DNA of 64,000 nucleotides, from positions 6,014,001 through 6,078,000 of the forward strand of contig VNWV01000001.1 of NCBI GenBank assembly GCA_009801085.1. Direction: 5' to 3'. Positions 21,490 through 33,770 of this stretch are shown here, piece by piece (positions within the stretch are counted from its first letter, which is position 1; each line of letters opens with the position of its first letter). The position numbers and the translations under genes are program-made. This DNA is from Lasiodiplodia sp. COLG20. Its lineage: Eukaryota; Ascomycota; Dothideomycetes; Botryosphaeriales; Botryosphaeriaceae. The notes below the pieces were generated by a model. It saw only the letters and a list, made by a program, of their open reading frames with translations. It made no database searches and was not told the origin of the DNA.

Positions 21490-24400
21490 GGTTGAGGACG
21501 GAGTCGCGCGACGCTGCAGCGCATGGGGAGGGGCGGGAAAGGGAGAGACTCTGGGGTCGGGTGGTGGTGTTGAGAGTTGGAGCTGCTTAGGTAGGCTGCA
21601 CGTAATGATCATTCATGCTCGGCGCCTGGCGCGGCGCGAGTCAGACGCCAAAACGGCCCACGCTCGCGCGCTCGACCAGGCTGAGGACCGCCCGCCCGCA
21701 GCCCTGCAGGGCCTGTTCTTTGCCAATTCGGCCGTTGGCCACGCCCTGCGCGCTCGGCCAGGCGCTGCTCCGCCTGCTCGCAACCGTCGTCGCGCCGCCC
21801 CTCGCTACCAGCCGCACGTCGCCGCTGGGCCGGGGCGCGATTCGAATCCAATACGGCTTGCCGCTTCCGGACGTCTGCCATTCCAAATCCCCCAGTGTTT
21901 CAGCAGCCACTCGGTGATTGTTTGGCTGATCCTGGCTGATGCGGTGGGACGCGGCCAGAGACCAACCGCGGGCCTCCAAATGTCTGCTCGTCTTCACCGC
22001 TGCATGGCGGCCTCCGCATTGCTGCGCACCCGGCGACGCACCACTTAATCTCCGGCCGCGGCTCGTGCTTCCCCAGTCGCTCCTCAGCTCGTTTCAATCT
22101 ATTTGACGCAACGCGCACCCGAGGCCAATCGCAGACGCGTCGCCAGATAGCCGGCCAGGGTCTGAATAACGATGGGCATCCCTCAGGTCTGAGCAACCAC
22201 GTGGTGCATCGCCGCCCCCCTGCGACACCACGATCGTCGCTCTTCACGATTCAACTCTGCTGAGGAAAAAAATGCTGCCAATCCCCGGTATGACGTCAAC
22301 CCGATCCCCCACCGTGTGCCGCCGACGTGTCGTCTCACATTGATGCCGCTGCGCTCCGCGTGCCTTATCATGTGCCAGAACTCGTCCCCTTCTTCCGATC
22401 AGATTCCCGCTGCCCTGCATCGCGTTGGCGACGATGCCCCAGCCACACGGTCTCCGCTAGTGCTGACACACCCGTTTCGACACGGTTCATGACTCTTGCT
22501 GCTGTTGCCTCAACAGCATCCTGGTTGCAGCAAAAGAGAAAATGGGGCCGAGCTCGCCTTCCTTCCGTAACTGGCAGGCAACCTTAATCACACCTCCCTG
22601 AGATGCCCATGGTCGCCGCTTTGGGCCGGCTCCATCCGTGGCGTCGTTGCAGCTGACCCATTCCCAAAGCCCAGGAGAAATGACACCAATGGCCTTTGAG
22701 AACCAATGGCAACGTCGTCATCCGCTACGGTGAGGCTGTGTGCACCGGCCGTCTTGGAGAGATGGGTAACATTCTGCTTCACGCCTAGCGTTTGCACCAT
22801 GCAGCTAAAAGGGGTCGCCCTGCATCATCGCCCTTGATGTGGAGACGCCCCCCAGCGAATCATAGCGCAGACCTCGACCTTTTCTCCCCAGGCTAACCCT
22901 TCGAGAAGCCCGCCCGACTCGTTCTAGAAAGAATGTCAGATTACTTGATCGGACAATTTGTGGGTAGGCCAAATTTGCAGCTAAAACATGTGGAGAGCTG
23001 AACGAGGCACTATCGCGGCCAATCAGCCGCGTCAACACCACACGCCGAACTGGAGGGGTTCCGGCGGCGCGCAAGCGCCACTGCCCAACGTCGGATGAGC
23101 GGACCTCCCGTTATCTGGTTCGTGGCAGATTGACGACAGATTTGCCGCAAACAGCCGTGCTTGTGGCAGACATCGCCATCACCGGCGCGAGTCCCAAAGC
23201 AGCAATTCGTTCTCCTTGTTCTATCAGCTACCGACGGGACATCAATATTACGTAGACGTTGGTATAGATGCACGATGCGGGGAAGGCGCGACGTCTTGGA
23301 TCCTATCGACGAGTCTAGGTCGTGGCGGGAGCTAAGCTTTCGCCACGCTAGAAGCCCGGCAACCCCGTTGCCTGATCGAGGCAATGCTTTGCTCAAGTGT
23401 GCCGGATTTCGTGGCACGACGGCAGTGAGCGTAGTATTCAGAATTCAGCGGGGCGGCACTCGAAGCAGCACTTTGGGTAAGTTTGTCTCAGACCTTTTCC
23501 CCGGGACTAATGTCTTCAATTGCCACTAGCTGCAGTCATTCTTGGGCATTCAATCCCAAAGACACACAACAAAAGGCGCCTTACTCAATAGGGAAGCTGA
23601 TTTTGTCTCAATAGTGTCGTTACAAAAGTAGTCAAAGCATCGTTCTCAGGAGAAAAAAAAAGTGGCTATCTCGTCATATGCTCAGCGACCTGTAAAGGTA
23701 TCTCGCCTTACCGAATAATATACCCCAATTGATATCTTTTGTCAGCTGCAAGGACCTACTAATAGTAAAGTGAAGAGACATTCATGGTGAAGTACTAAGA
23801 GCCGCACATGGTAATTGTCCAGAACAGAATGCCTATTTAGGCTTAGTCTTACTGCTGGTTGTACATAGTCTCTGCTAGTCGCGTGCCCCTTAAAGGATCA
23901 ATCCATTATGGTTCCAACACTTTACAGCCTCGACCTAGCGCTTGTTTTAGCTTATATTTTACTCTTAGTGGACACGAAAGCGCCACACGCAGGTAAGAGA
24001 CGGGCTTGAGGCTGCACAAGGCAGGTATACTGGATTCCGGACGTACCAGCGGGAATGAAGATGGATGAGGATGGACGTTGGGTTTGGAGTTCCAATCGAA
24101 AGTGGACCATGTATTGATCCATTGAGCAGCCGGCCTTAAAGGGTTGGCGGTAGGACGATTTCGATAGTACGACAATGGCAGAGCCGAAGGCAAAGAACAA
24201 TAAACCACAACAAAAGCCTCTTCTCCACAGTCGATGTTGAACAGCAGCAAGTTGGGAGAAAAGAGTATGGTGTATTCGCCACCTACTGCAACCAATACTC
24301 CTAGTCGGGAAGTGACACTGATAGAAGGCGTATACTAAGTTAATTGGATTGATTACAGAAATCGTTACTCGTCATAATATATCAGCAAAGGTATCGTTAA

Positions 24401-24503
24401 ACACAACCGCCAATCCATGGTATCAAACATCTACAACGACAATTCTCACCCTACGCTCATTACACAACACCCACCTACGTCGCTTTATTCTTCTACATGC
24501 CAC
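21490..24503. other. 3.0 kb gene-poor interval
   Basis: The left part is the promoter side of the coiled-coil gene, the right part the 3' flank of the OPT transporter. GC-rich sequence to about 23,500 gives way to AT-richer sequence at 23,550-24,400. Open frames of 60-200 codons occur on both strands but overlap each other and lack family motifs. No tRNA or transposon end is seen. Confidence 0.4.
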
Positions 24504-27006
24504 CTAACACAAATCACCGGGGCAAGCAATGTTGCTTCCGTAGAAATCGCCGGAGATGCCAGCGATCTGGAAGATGGCGTTCACGACACCACCAATACCC
24601 TCGCCAGCAATGAGGCCAGCTGCAATCGCGTAGCCATAGATGTCGAAGCTCTTGGGGTTCCGCTTGGCCCAGATGTATGCGGGGAGGGCTCCCATGATCA
24701 TGGCGAGACCGTAGACAGCTGGAAAACTCGTCAGCCCGGGTGTTCAACGTTGAGCTTGGGGAAAATGCTTTCGTTCGCTTGGAGGGTAACTTACTTTGAG
24801 GCAGGACGAATGCCAGAGACACGCACATAATGTTGGGGTGGTACGCGCGGACCCACTCGAGCTTTCCAACCCAGACGAAATGCCTCACGAGAACCATGGC
24901 AACTCCGAAGATGGAGAAGCAGATGGCGAAGATTCCAGAGCTCGTCGGGATCGGGAAAGCGGGATCAGTGACGGCGATGGCAACAGCACGCCAAGCGGAC
25001 ACCGAAGGGCCGGAGAAGGCGCAGTGCTCAGCCTCGGTATCCAAGATGCAAGGATACGCAGTCGCGAACAGAACGAACATTCCGGGAGCGAGGAAGACGG
25101 CGACGATAGTACCCAAACCCTGGGCAATCCACTGCTGGATTGGCGGCGTCCGGAGAAGGAAACCCACGCGGAAGTCGGCCGTCAGGTCAGTCGACTGGTT
25201 GGCGCCCATGTTGGCGAGAGCACCACCCAGCAAGTTCAGCTTTTGTGCGTGTGCGACGCCCCAGCCCTCGCCCTTGGTTGCGCCGCCGAGGACGATCTGA
25301 GAAGCCTTGGAGGCGGCAGTGAGAGGGGTGATGTCTGGAACATGTGAGTCAGCCAATATTTTAAAGCGTCCGTTTTTGGTGTGCTTACCAGTCACGCCGG
25401 TGCACTGAATGGCGAGGAAGCTGAAGAAGAACGCCAGGAAGACGCTGAGGACAGACATTCCAACGGGCATATCGAACTCGACTCCCATAACTTTTTCAAG
25501 CGTTAGCTTCTGTATACATAACAAGGGGCCGGGGTGAATCTGTTCTTACCAACACAGGTCGCGATAATGGTAACAATCAGGCCAGGGAGCCACATCCAGG
25601 TCTTGACGCGTTCACTCGGCAGAGCAGGGTCCTCAACGATATCCTTCAACTCCTGCTCCGAGCGCTCGTGGAAGTAACCGAGTTCCTTTCCAGCAGCACG
25701 TCCGATGGAGTATATGGCCCCGCAGCATCCGCGATAGATGGCACGGAAGCCATAGACAAAGACACGCCACTGAAGGGCAAGCTCGGTGAAGGAGACGGCG
25801 ATCATGCACAAGACGCCGGGCCAGAGCATCCAGTAGCGAGGGCTGGGCGTGTCCTTGTTGGAGGCGGACAGACTAAGAGAAGCGAACGACACGTAACCTT
25901 CCCACTTGGGGTCGTCTGACGCGGCCACGCCAAAGGCGGCTCCGTTGTGGACAAGGGCGGGGCCGATGATTCCCCAGGCCAGGATACTGCCGCCGTAGAA
26001 GGAAAAGGCGACATTGAGACCGACAAGCATTCCGGAGCCGATGAAGGCAGGCGTGAATTCAATCAGCCAGCCCCAGTTCTCGACATTGATGGCTAGGTTG
26101 TTGTAGCCTCCCCAAATAAAGAACCAGGTGAAAATATGCCAGTCCCACAAGATGCCAACGGCATACTGTGACACGACACGCAGGAGGAAAGCAGCGGTGA
26201 AGGACCAGGCCAGGGCCTTGGTCTTCATCTTGGCGATAAGCTCGCCGGATACGGCCTCATGCATCGAACGGATCGTCATGGCCGTCGCAGTCGCGGTCGG
26301 GAAGACGAGAGACAGCTCGCGAGCGACGTGGACGATAAAGAACTTGCGTAGAGGGGTCGCGAAAAAGAAGCCAAAGTAGCCGCCGACGGCGGTGAGGGAT
26401 ACAATCTTCCAGAAGTCGCTGCTCGGCTTCTCGCTCATGAGGTTCAACTGATACAAGGCCGGGTAGGCTGAAACAAAGACGTTCGATAGGCCTCCGGAGG
26501 CTGTGGCAGCCGTCTGGATGATGTTGTTCTCCTTGGGACCAAAGCCGCCGCCCAGGATGGGGAAGTTCTCAGCAAATGTCACAGAGAAAAACTTGATGAC
26601 GGCAAAACCGAGAATGGCACCAAACAAGTTGGCGGTGAAGGTCCAGCCAGTCTTCAGACCAAGGTAGACGTTGGATGCGTTGACCAAGGCACCGCAAATG
26701 CAACCCATTATCACGGCGCGAATGGTCAGTACGCGGTCGCGCTCTTCCGGTAGATTATCGAAAAGGACGAATGGGTCTGGCAGATGGTCATCCTCGACCT
26801 CTTTCTCGTCGACCTCGATGGACCCAGCTTTGTAGTCGGGGGCAACCACATCGTCCGGGGGTTGATAAGATTTCTTTTCGTCAAACGAGCTATAAGCAAG
26901 TCAGCATTATTGTTCCTAGCTAGCTAGAGAAGAACAGGCAAACTTACGTGGGCTGGGCGTGAGCCATGCCCTCGACGGAGCGGTCGACGCCCTCAGCAGC
27001 GCTCAT
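24504..27006 (-). CDS. OPT-superfamily transporter, YGL114W/YSL-like
   Basis: Five exons (27006-26948, 26889-25550, 25490-25389, 25334-24795, 24718-24504) give 751 residues. Many hydrophobic segments are present, with the OPT signature of the YSL-like branch: RAVIMGCICGALVNASNVYLGLKTGW near 70-95, FGPKENNIIQTAATASGG, and NQSTDLTADFRVGFLLRTPP in the second half. OPT proteins move small peptides, glutathione or metal chelates by proton symport across the plasma or vacuolar membrane; the YGL114W group has no settled substrate. The N-terminal 60 residues are acidic and cytosolic in character. The intron at 25491-25549 uses an AAAAAG acceptor right after a GCTAAC branch site; any nearer AG would create a stop. 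Only the family-level function is secure. Confidence 0.88.
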
Positions 27007-28566
27007 GATTGCCGGCAGAGACCAATTGGCAGTCGACAAAGCAGGAAGAGAGGCACGGACGGAGCAACGACTGGTCGCAGTGTAGAAGGACACGCGACAC
27101 TATATAGTCGCACGGCCGGGGCAGAAGCGAATGAGGCATGTCCGCGGCGGCAGTCTCCAGACTGCGAGGGTCGCCTAGCTGCAATCGAAGGGCGGTAGAA
27201 CGCAGTCAACTGCCAATACGAGTAAGACCATGGGCGGCGGCCCGAGCGGTTTAGACGAGGTGTGCGACCCGGCGGCGTAGAAGGAAAAGCCGGTGCTGGG
27301 GATCGGCAGCCCATGCGTGTCACCACCTCGACTGAGCGGTGGCCGGCCTTGAGGGGCAAATCCGCCCGACGATTAATCGCTGGGCGCTCATTTGTGGTTG
27401 CAGGCCTTTCATTGCCGTCCTGTCCGACAGCAGGGTGCCGCCACAGCAACACCAAGCGCCAATGCGACGGGCGCACAAGCTTCGGAGCAAGCGAGGCGGC
27501 GTACGGCTTGTGGCCTGAGCCGCGAAGGCTACTTATCGCTGTGTCAGTGGAATTGGATACGTGTGTGATAGCGCAGAGGTAGTCCGTTTTCTGCCATCTG
27601 CGCCGTAACTGAGCCGGGGCCCAGCCAATCATTCGCCGGCCCTGCTGCGACTTATCGGCTCCAACGTGACTCGATCAGGCAGGTCGCCGTACTCGCCGTA
27701 CTCTTCTTCCCTTCGCCTGGGCACCGTTGCTTCGCGATATAGCGCCCGCTTACTAGCGGCCCAGATACACCGTCGCAGTGGCTGATTTGAGACGATGGAA
27801 GCGACCAAGTCGACCTCGGAGTGTGCCGCCTCGTAACTCAGTCGTTCGAGAGCGCAGGGACGCCCGGCCAAAAAAAGAGTCACTTGACTCAGTAACTCAA
27901 AAGCTTTTTTTTTTTTTCATGCCGGCGTCTGGCTACTCGTAGCCGAGCATCTCCGTGAGCCAGAAGAGTCTTTTGCAACGCGCAACTGATACGCACCCTT
28001 TCTTGCGTTGGCATTTTCAATACGTATCCCCGAGGGATTGCGAACCTTGCAATGATAGTGACGGGCTGCTGCGTGTCGTGGAGCGATAGCGATGCGAGAT
28101 CTGCCGATGTCCCGGCACAAGACCCCACAGAGCCATCTACTGTTGCCGCATTAGGAACATTTGAGAACGAGGGCGTGCAGCAAAGCATCCGTGCTCCGCC
28201 CCCGCGTTGCACAAAGCTAGAAGCGACTTCGTCCCACCACGTTCCTCGCCCCCGCGAAGCATTGCCAAGTAACAACCACCCTGGCGAAACAGAAACCGAT
28301 AGCCCGGCTCCGGGCCAGAAGCTTCGAGATGCTCCAAGATACACATCTCGCTTTTCTCTTCTTATCTGAGTACGGCTTGCATGCCTCCCACGCTGCATCA
28401 TGGTATTTCAGCCCTATGGATCCGCTTTGTGGCACCAGGAGTGATGCATTCCTTCGATAAGCTTGCGTCGTCTATTTCTTACAGTGGTAGTACATCAGCC
28501 AGCATCTACAGAACTGCAGCCAAACATATGAGCAGAGAGTCCAATCACCATGTGAAATTCGGATCT
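27007..28566. other. Intergenic, OPT promoter side and SCO1 3' flank
   Basis: A 16 bp palindromic element (GCAGTCTCCAGACTGC, near 27148-27163) lies about 150 bp upstream of the OPT ATG and could be a dimeric factor site. A poly-T run sits near 27905-27918. No coding pattern is seen. Confidence 0.35.
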
Positions 28567-29675
28567 TCAATTACGATCCAACTTGCCGCGCCAGTCGCCG
28601 ATGTGATTGATGATAATCTTAGCAGCCCGTGGCGCAGGCTCGTTCCTGCCCAACGCCTCCACAAAGTCGCCTTCAGGATCTACATGTCGTCAGCGGATTG
28701 CTGCTTTGCAGTTGATTCGCGAGGACACTCACCCATCAAGTAGAAATAAATGCTGTGATCCACGAGGTAGTCCTGGCCAGGCTTGACGTCCGGTGGCGTC
28801 GAGAAGTAGACTCTGTATTTCTTGCAGATGCCCTTGATGTCATCCCACGTGCCCGTCAAGCCAATGATGTCGGGATGGAATTCTTCAAGGTACGCCTTCA
28901 TGACAGCAGGCGTGTCGCGCGCGGGATCGCAAGTAATGAAGATAGGGCGGAGAGTGTTGCCGGCAACCTTCTTGACCTCGTCGATCATTTCCGCCATCTT
29001 GTCCAGCTCCTCGGGGCAGATGTCAGGGCAGTGCGTGAAGCCGAAGTAGACCTGCAAGCGTATTCCGTCAAACTTGCACCGATGGATTCGCTACAAAGCA
29101 AATAAACGCACCAGAGCATATTTTCCTTTCATATCTTCGTCGGTGAACGTGTTACCGTTCTGATCGACGAGGGAAAACTCTCCGCCAACCTTCGGACGGC
29201 CAACGCCTTTTGTTTGCTCGGCAATGCGCTGGCGCTGTACACGCTCCTTCTCGTAGCGGAAATAGACAATTAGACCGGCGCCAGCAGTGAAGAAGAGGAC
29301 GGCCGATGTCATAGAGAAGGGCTACTTGAGAAGTCAGTTCCAATGCGTTCCTGCAAGCATTGGCGGCAGACTGACCCCAAGCTTATACCGCGACTTTGCT
29401 TCCTCGACAGTCTTGTAGCAATTCCGCGGGGTGCTCGAGAAAGGACGGGCCTGAAGCTTGGATGCAGTTTGGAAATTGGCTGTGGATCTTGCGCAGACTG
29501 CTGCCGAGCTCGAGCGAGCATTTTTGCTGGAATATGTCCGTGCCGATGAAGCATTGAGGGAGCGCGGCGCAGCGAAAGATCGTCTGACCGAGGCGGATGC
29601 GGCAGTGTCGGAGCGGGAAGCTGTGCGAAGGGCGGCAGACCAGGCGCTGGGCCTGGCAGCGCAGGATGAGGCCAT
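28567..29675 (-). CDS. SCO1: SCO1-type mitochondrial copper chaperone for cytochrome c oxidase
   Basis: Four exons (29675-29376, 29321-29112, 29051-28733, 28679-28567) give 313 residues; yeast Sco1 has 295. An Arg/Ser/Ala presequence fills the first 80 residues. A single span is near 103-118 ([16 protein letters not shown]), followed by the thioredoxin-like domain with the copper ligands CPDIC (Cys178, Cys182) and His269 in VDHSIYFY. All three copper-binding residues are present. Sco1 delivers copper to the CuA site of Cox2 on the intermembrane-space side of the inner membrane. The last 38 codons ([10 protein letters not shown] to KLDRN) lie in a separate exon. The gene is divergent from the 118-residue orphan, with 400 bp between the ATGs. 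Confidence 0.95.
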
Positions 29676-30075
29676 TGTCAGAGGGAGCTGCGCTTCGGCG
29701 TGGAGAGAAAGAGGGACAAGGCAGGACCAAAGCTCTGGAGATGTCAGCGATTAGGCTGGTGATGTCGTGCGGGCAAAACTACGGCATGCCCGTCGGAAGG
29801 CGGCAAGCGCGAGTCATGCATATAATCACGTGAGAGCGCGGGCCCTGCGCGTCGAGAAATGATGCGTGCGCGTCTTGTGTAACTGGAGATTGAGCATTCT
29901 CTTCGATCAGTGTCCAATTGCTTCTAGCAGGCTGCCATTTGGTCTAAATACTCCTCGCGGACCGGTCTTCAGACGACTCCTCGACTCAACCCTCCGGGAT
30001 TGGAACGCAACTGCATTACACCCCGCCTTCGACTTTTCACGCTTCTCCCATCCATCAGCAACCGCCCAATTAATC
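29676..30075. promoter_or_regulatory. Divergent promoter, SCO1 / orphan
   Basis: 400 bp lie between divergent ATGs. CCAAT-type pentamers at 29914-29918 and near 30065 could bind the HAP complex, which controls respiratory genes in fungi; the match is only five bases, so this is weak. Confidence 0.4.
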
Positions 30076-30432
30076 ATGGCTACCACCGAGGACCTCAAGA
30101 CCTCCATCAAATCCCTCATCAGCGCCATCGAGGCCCAGCCCCAATTTGCAGGGCAGCACGCGGCTCGCAAGGGCAAGATCTACTTCATGTGGGACTTCGT
30201 CGCCAACACTCTGCGCATGCTCGAAGCTTCTGCCAACAACCGCGAGGCCAAGCCCGACGTCATGCAGCGCAGCATGTTTGCCAACATCCTCTTCAACGAC
30301 ACCACCGGCAAGCTGACCATGATGACTGGTGGTGACACGAGCGAATTCAGCCCCGACGTCAAGGCGAAGAGTGAGGACGTTCAGAAAAAGGCCGGTGACT
30401 GGGCCGTTGCCGAAGGCATCTTGAACGGCTAA
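30076..30432 (+). CDS. Small conserved-looking protein of unknown function (118 residues)
   Basis: An intronless ORF runs from an ATG in good context (TAATCATGGC) to TAA 30430-30432. It is fairly hydrophilic, with a predicted helix at about 5-22, the segment GKIYFMWDFVANTLRMLEAS near 36-55, and a Lys-rich acidic C-terminus. Codon choice is strongly C-ending, as in well-expressed neighbours, which supports it being real. No signal peptide, span or known domain is visible. The frame stays open upstream to 29866, but no ATG lies closer to a sensible start. I do not recognise a family. Confidence 0.65.
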   Translation: MATTEDLKTSIKSLISAIEAQPQFAGQHAARKGKIYFMWDFVANTLRMLEASANNREAKPDVMQRSMFANILFNDTTGKLTMMTGGDTSEFSPDVKAKSEDVQKKAGDWAVAEGILNG

Positions 30433-30690
30433 GATTATCCTTTGGTTGTCAATCATTTCGGTGTTTTCTTCCTCTCGTGTAGACAGCAGGAATGCTACAC
30501 TTGCATCAGTCAGAGACAGGCTTCGTTGCGGAATATCCTATTGTTCTGTATCTCGCGAAAGGTGCCATGCAAAATGTTCATGAGGGTTCACTTCATCTCG
30601 TCACTGCCCCCTATCAAAACGCTCCCTGTCTATCTATTTTTCACGTGTCTAGTCACCCCTTATTCCTTCTAGCTGTGATACAAAGCCATC

Positions 30691-31658
30691 TCAATGGCAC
30701 AGTCCCATCCCGACCCCATGATTCCACGCAAACGCCTTCACCACACCCCACAAATGCGACCCGGCCCCCAGCAGCACCAACACATGGAAGATCTGATGAC
30801 TCGAGCCCCAAACATCGAACCTACCCGGGCCCCACTTCTCGGGCACCTTCGTCGCGTATACGGCGACGCCGGCGCCGTAGAAGACGAACTCGAGCACGAA
30901 GAAGCCCCAGCCCATACGCGCGTGCGCCAGCCCGACGCCGTACGCCCGCGCGGCGTGCGCCATGGGGAAGAAGCCGGCCACGCCCAGCGCCAGGAACATG
31001 GACGTGCGGAACGGCTTCCACGCCGGCGTGCGGCACATGGGTACCAGGCAGACGACGGCCGACGCCGCGGCGAGGACCAAAATCTAGAGATGCGATCATC
31101 AGCACTACTCAGGCGCGTTGGATCTGGGGAAATGCTCACCAGAGTCAGATAGAAATTGGCATCCGCGCGCTGGCAGTAGAACCCGTAGTAGACGCCCGGC
31201 ACCCAGCTGCCAGCGATCAGGCACAGGATGCCGAGGAAGTCGAGTAGAAGCCACCGCTCGTAGATGCGCTCCGAGTGGTTCATGAAGGTGTGGTAGGCCG
31301 ACGAACAAGTTAAGCAACAGAAGCATCCCGCGAAGAAGCACGCGAATACAACGACATCTTCGTGCGTTGCGGTTGCGTAGAGCGGTGAAAGCGTGCCCCA
31401 GAGGTGGTGTGCGAGACAGGCGAAGAAGAAAAGACCAAGCAGGTGTGTCCAGATGTTGACGGTTTGGTTGTGCAGCGAAGGGATGCTGAGGATGGAGCGA
31501 ATGTACGAGTGGGAGAGTGGCCGATAAGATGTCAAGATATACTCGTTATCTTGTTGCCAAGGGGCAACATCTTCGTAGCTTAACAGAGTGGTCGATGATT
31601 CGGTGCGTCCGAATGGTCTTGGGGCATGGCTGCCAATGCCCCCGGCTTTCTCCTCCAT
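30691..31658 (-). CDS. PAQR/ADIPOR (haemolysin III-related) seven-span receptor, IZH-like
   Basis: Exons 31658-31140 and 31083-30691 give 303 residues with seven hydrophobic segments. PAQR metal-site motifs are in place: CSSAYHTFMNHSE (His123, His128), LLLDFLGI (Asp140) and HQIFHVLVLLGAGSH (His269, His273). In this family three conserved histidines bind zinc within the membrane, and plant/animal members act as ceramidase-like hydrolases. Fungal Izh proteins affect zinc and sterol homeostasis. The N-terminal 50 residues (LSYEDVAPWQQDNEYI) match the cytosolic entry segment of the family. The start is the first ATG in frame; the open frame upstream has none. The gene converges with the 118-residue orphan; their ends are 258 bp apart. 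Confidence 0.92.
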
Positions 31659-32324
31659 TGGAATGGCTGCGACCTGAACCTGGGGTAAATCCAACGATGT
31701 GGCCGTATCTGGGCGGCTTCCAGATGGATGGGCGGGAGACGAGGCAATGCAAAACGCTGACAAAGTGAAATGGGAAAGCAGTACAAAACACCGGTAAGGA
31801 TGCAACAACAAGCTTTTACACAGCTGCAGAAGCCCATGTGTGGCGAATTTTATATCAGCATCCAGCAGGTGGGGTAAAACCCAGAAGGGATCCGATCCGA
31901 TCGTGACATGGCCAACATTTTCCCATCCGAAATCCCATCGCGCGAAAAACCACTAATCCGCCGAGTGTCCTGCGGAAGGTCACAAAGAGTGACTCACAGT
32001 CGGCTAAAAAGATGTACTATAGCTTTAACAGAGTCAGGCAGTTAAAGATGCTCGCAAGCAACCCAGGTTCTACTACTCCATGAGCCTACAGCACGACTGT
32101 GGGTGAGGATTACGGGGCCCCATATCAGCCGAGAACAGGCATCAGCTAATCCCTTTTAGCATCTGTTGGGGCCGACAAAACCCATGGTAATTCGGTGAGG
32201 ATGCGGCAATCGGTAATGGTTCGGCGATCGCCCTGCTTGGACATGTTGCAGGCCCGACATCGCTCCCGACCCACCTCTCATGCCACCGGGCATGCTCTGC
32301 TATGTATTCAAAACAAACCTTCGT
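31659..32324. other. Intergenic, PAQR promoter side
   Basis: 666 bp lie between the PAQR ATG and the stop of the first F-box gene. Nothing specific is recognised. Confidence 0.4.
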
Positions 32325-33535
32325 CTAGTGCTGTGCCTCTTCGGCGTCTGTAGAGTCCTCGTAGCTACCTTCCGAGTCCGAGATATCCGGAAGCTGTCCG
32401 TTCATGTTGGCCGGAGGCAAGGAAGTGCGCAGCCATTCTTCGAAGGCATTGTCCATATTGCCAAACTCGTGTTCCTCGTCTTGCTCTTCCTCCCAATCCG
32501 CAAAAGCATCCTCGTCGTGGGGATCGCCAATGTCGAAGCGGGAAAAGCCCATTCCCTGGTCATATGCCTCTCCCTCCTTGTCATCTTGAAACCCTTCGTC
32601 CTCACTGTCAGCATCATAAATGTCGTATTTCCGCGCCACCCTCAGGTCCTTTAGCTTTTGTCTCTCCTGGTAGTCGTGATCGAAATAATCTTGCGAGAGC
32701 TCGTAGTTTTCATGCTTCTTGTACCATCGACGAATGCGGAGACGGCGGGCGTCGCGGTACGCCAGTCTCTCTCGCTCTGCGACTATCCGCATCATCTGTG
32801 AGATCCCATGGAAGAGCTCGGTCGCGCCGGATTTGATCGATTTCTGTACCTCGGTAGCTTTAGACTGTTCCGCATCGCCCTGGACCCAGCATCAGCTCTC
32901 CCTTTCTGGAAGTCCCGGCGGGCCAGACTTACCCTCAGCTGAGAATTCAGCTTCATGGCATACGCCTCTTCTCCGAACAACCTATCAAACATGGCCCGCC
33001 AATCAAACGACATCTCTCTCTTCTCGTAGTCTATCTCCAACCCAGGCAACTCGGTGTCGTTCACAATCTGCCGCACCGCAATCGTGTACGGCGGCAAATC
33101 GTTCCTGCACCCGTCTCCACTGCCCTGATACAGCATCATCGCGCTGCGCCACCGCGCCGTGAGCGCCCTCTCAATCTCCTCCTCTTCCTCGCCAGTATCG
33201 CCGTCCTCTATAGCATTCTTATTACTGAATATCGCGCGCGTCCGGTCTTCCGACAGGCGATCGAACTCGAGCGTCAGGCCCAAGTAGTGCTTCCAGCCGC
33301 CGCTGTCGCGCACCATGCCCAGGTCGCGGAAGCGGATGTGCGTGCGCGGCTTGAGATGGCGGTGCAGAAACGCCTCTTCGGTGGCGGCGCGCACCACGCG
33401 CGAGACGCGCCGGCACGACAGCCAGACGTGCGGGATGACGTTGCTGTTGGAGATGCACGAGATGATGCGCACCCACACCTCGATGGGCAGCGGAGGGCAT
33501 CGACGGGACTCGGTGGGCGGCGCGCGGGAGGCCAT
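32325..33535 (-). CDS. F-box-like protein with acidic C-terminus
   Basis: Exons 33535-32933 and 32879-32325 give 385 residues. An F-box-like segment lies at about 14-60 (PPLPIEVWVRIISCISNSN, then CRRVSRVVRAATEEAFLHRHL). F-box proteins join Skp1 and cullin in SCF ubiquitin ligases and recruit targets through the rest of the chain. A domain with RTHIRFRDLGMVRDSGGWKH follows. The C-terminal third has an Arg-rich helix (RERLAYRDARRLRIRRWYKK) and then about 95 strongly acidic residues (DADSEDEGFQDDKEGE). No leucine-rich or WD repeats are seen. The intron is supported because both flanking frames stay open only when joined. Confidence 0.72.
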
Positions 33536-33770
33536 TTCCTGCGGAGTGATGGGCGTCGGACGAAGGGCGGCGGTTTGCTGTCGAGGTAATAAGTGGGCGT
33601 GGCGGAGGTATTAGCTGCGGGCCGTGTTGAGAGGTAAGGAGTAGTGATTGTGGGCCCCCGAACGCGACCTGCACTAGGCGACAGCAAGGTATTTGCAGGT
33701 GATAGTGTCGCGCTGAACAGAGAACTTGCGATTGAGGATTTTTGAAAGCTATATACATAGTTGATATCTA
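33536..33770. other. Promoter side of the first F-box gene
   Basis: It runs from the F-box ATG to the left end of the inverted-repeat element. No gene is seen. Confidence 0.35.

Noticed and set aside
21837..21850. CGATTCGAATCC, similar to a tRNA T-loop
   Set aside because: The flanking bases do not pair into a T-stem, and no D-arm or acceptor stem can be drawn.
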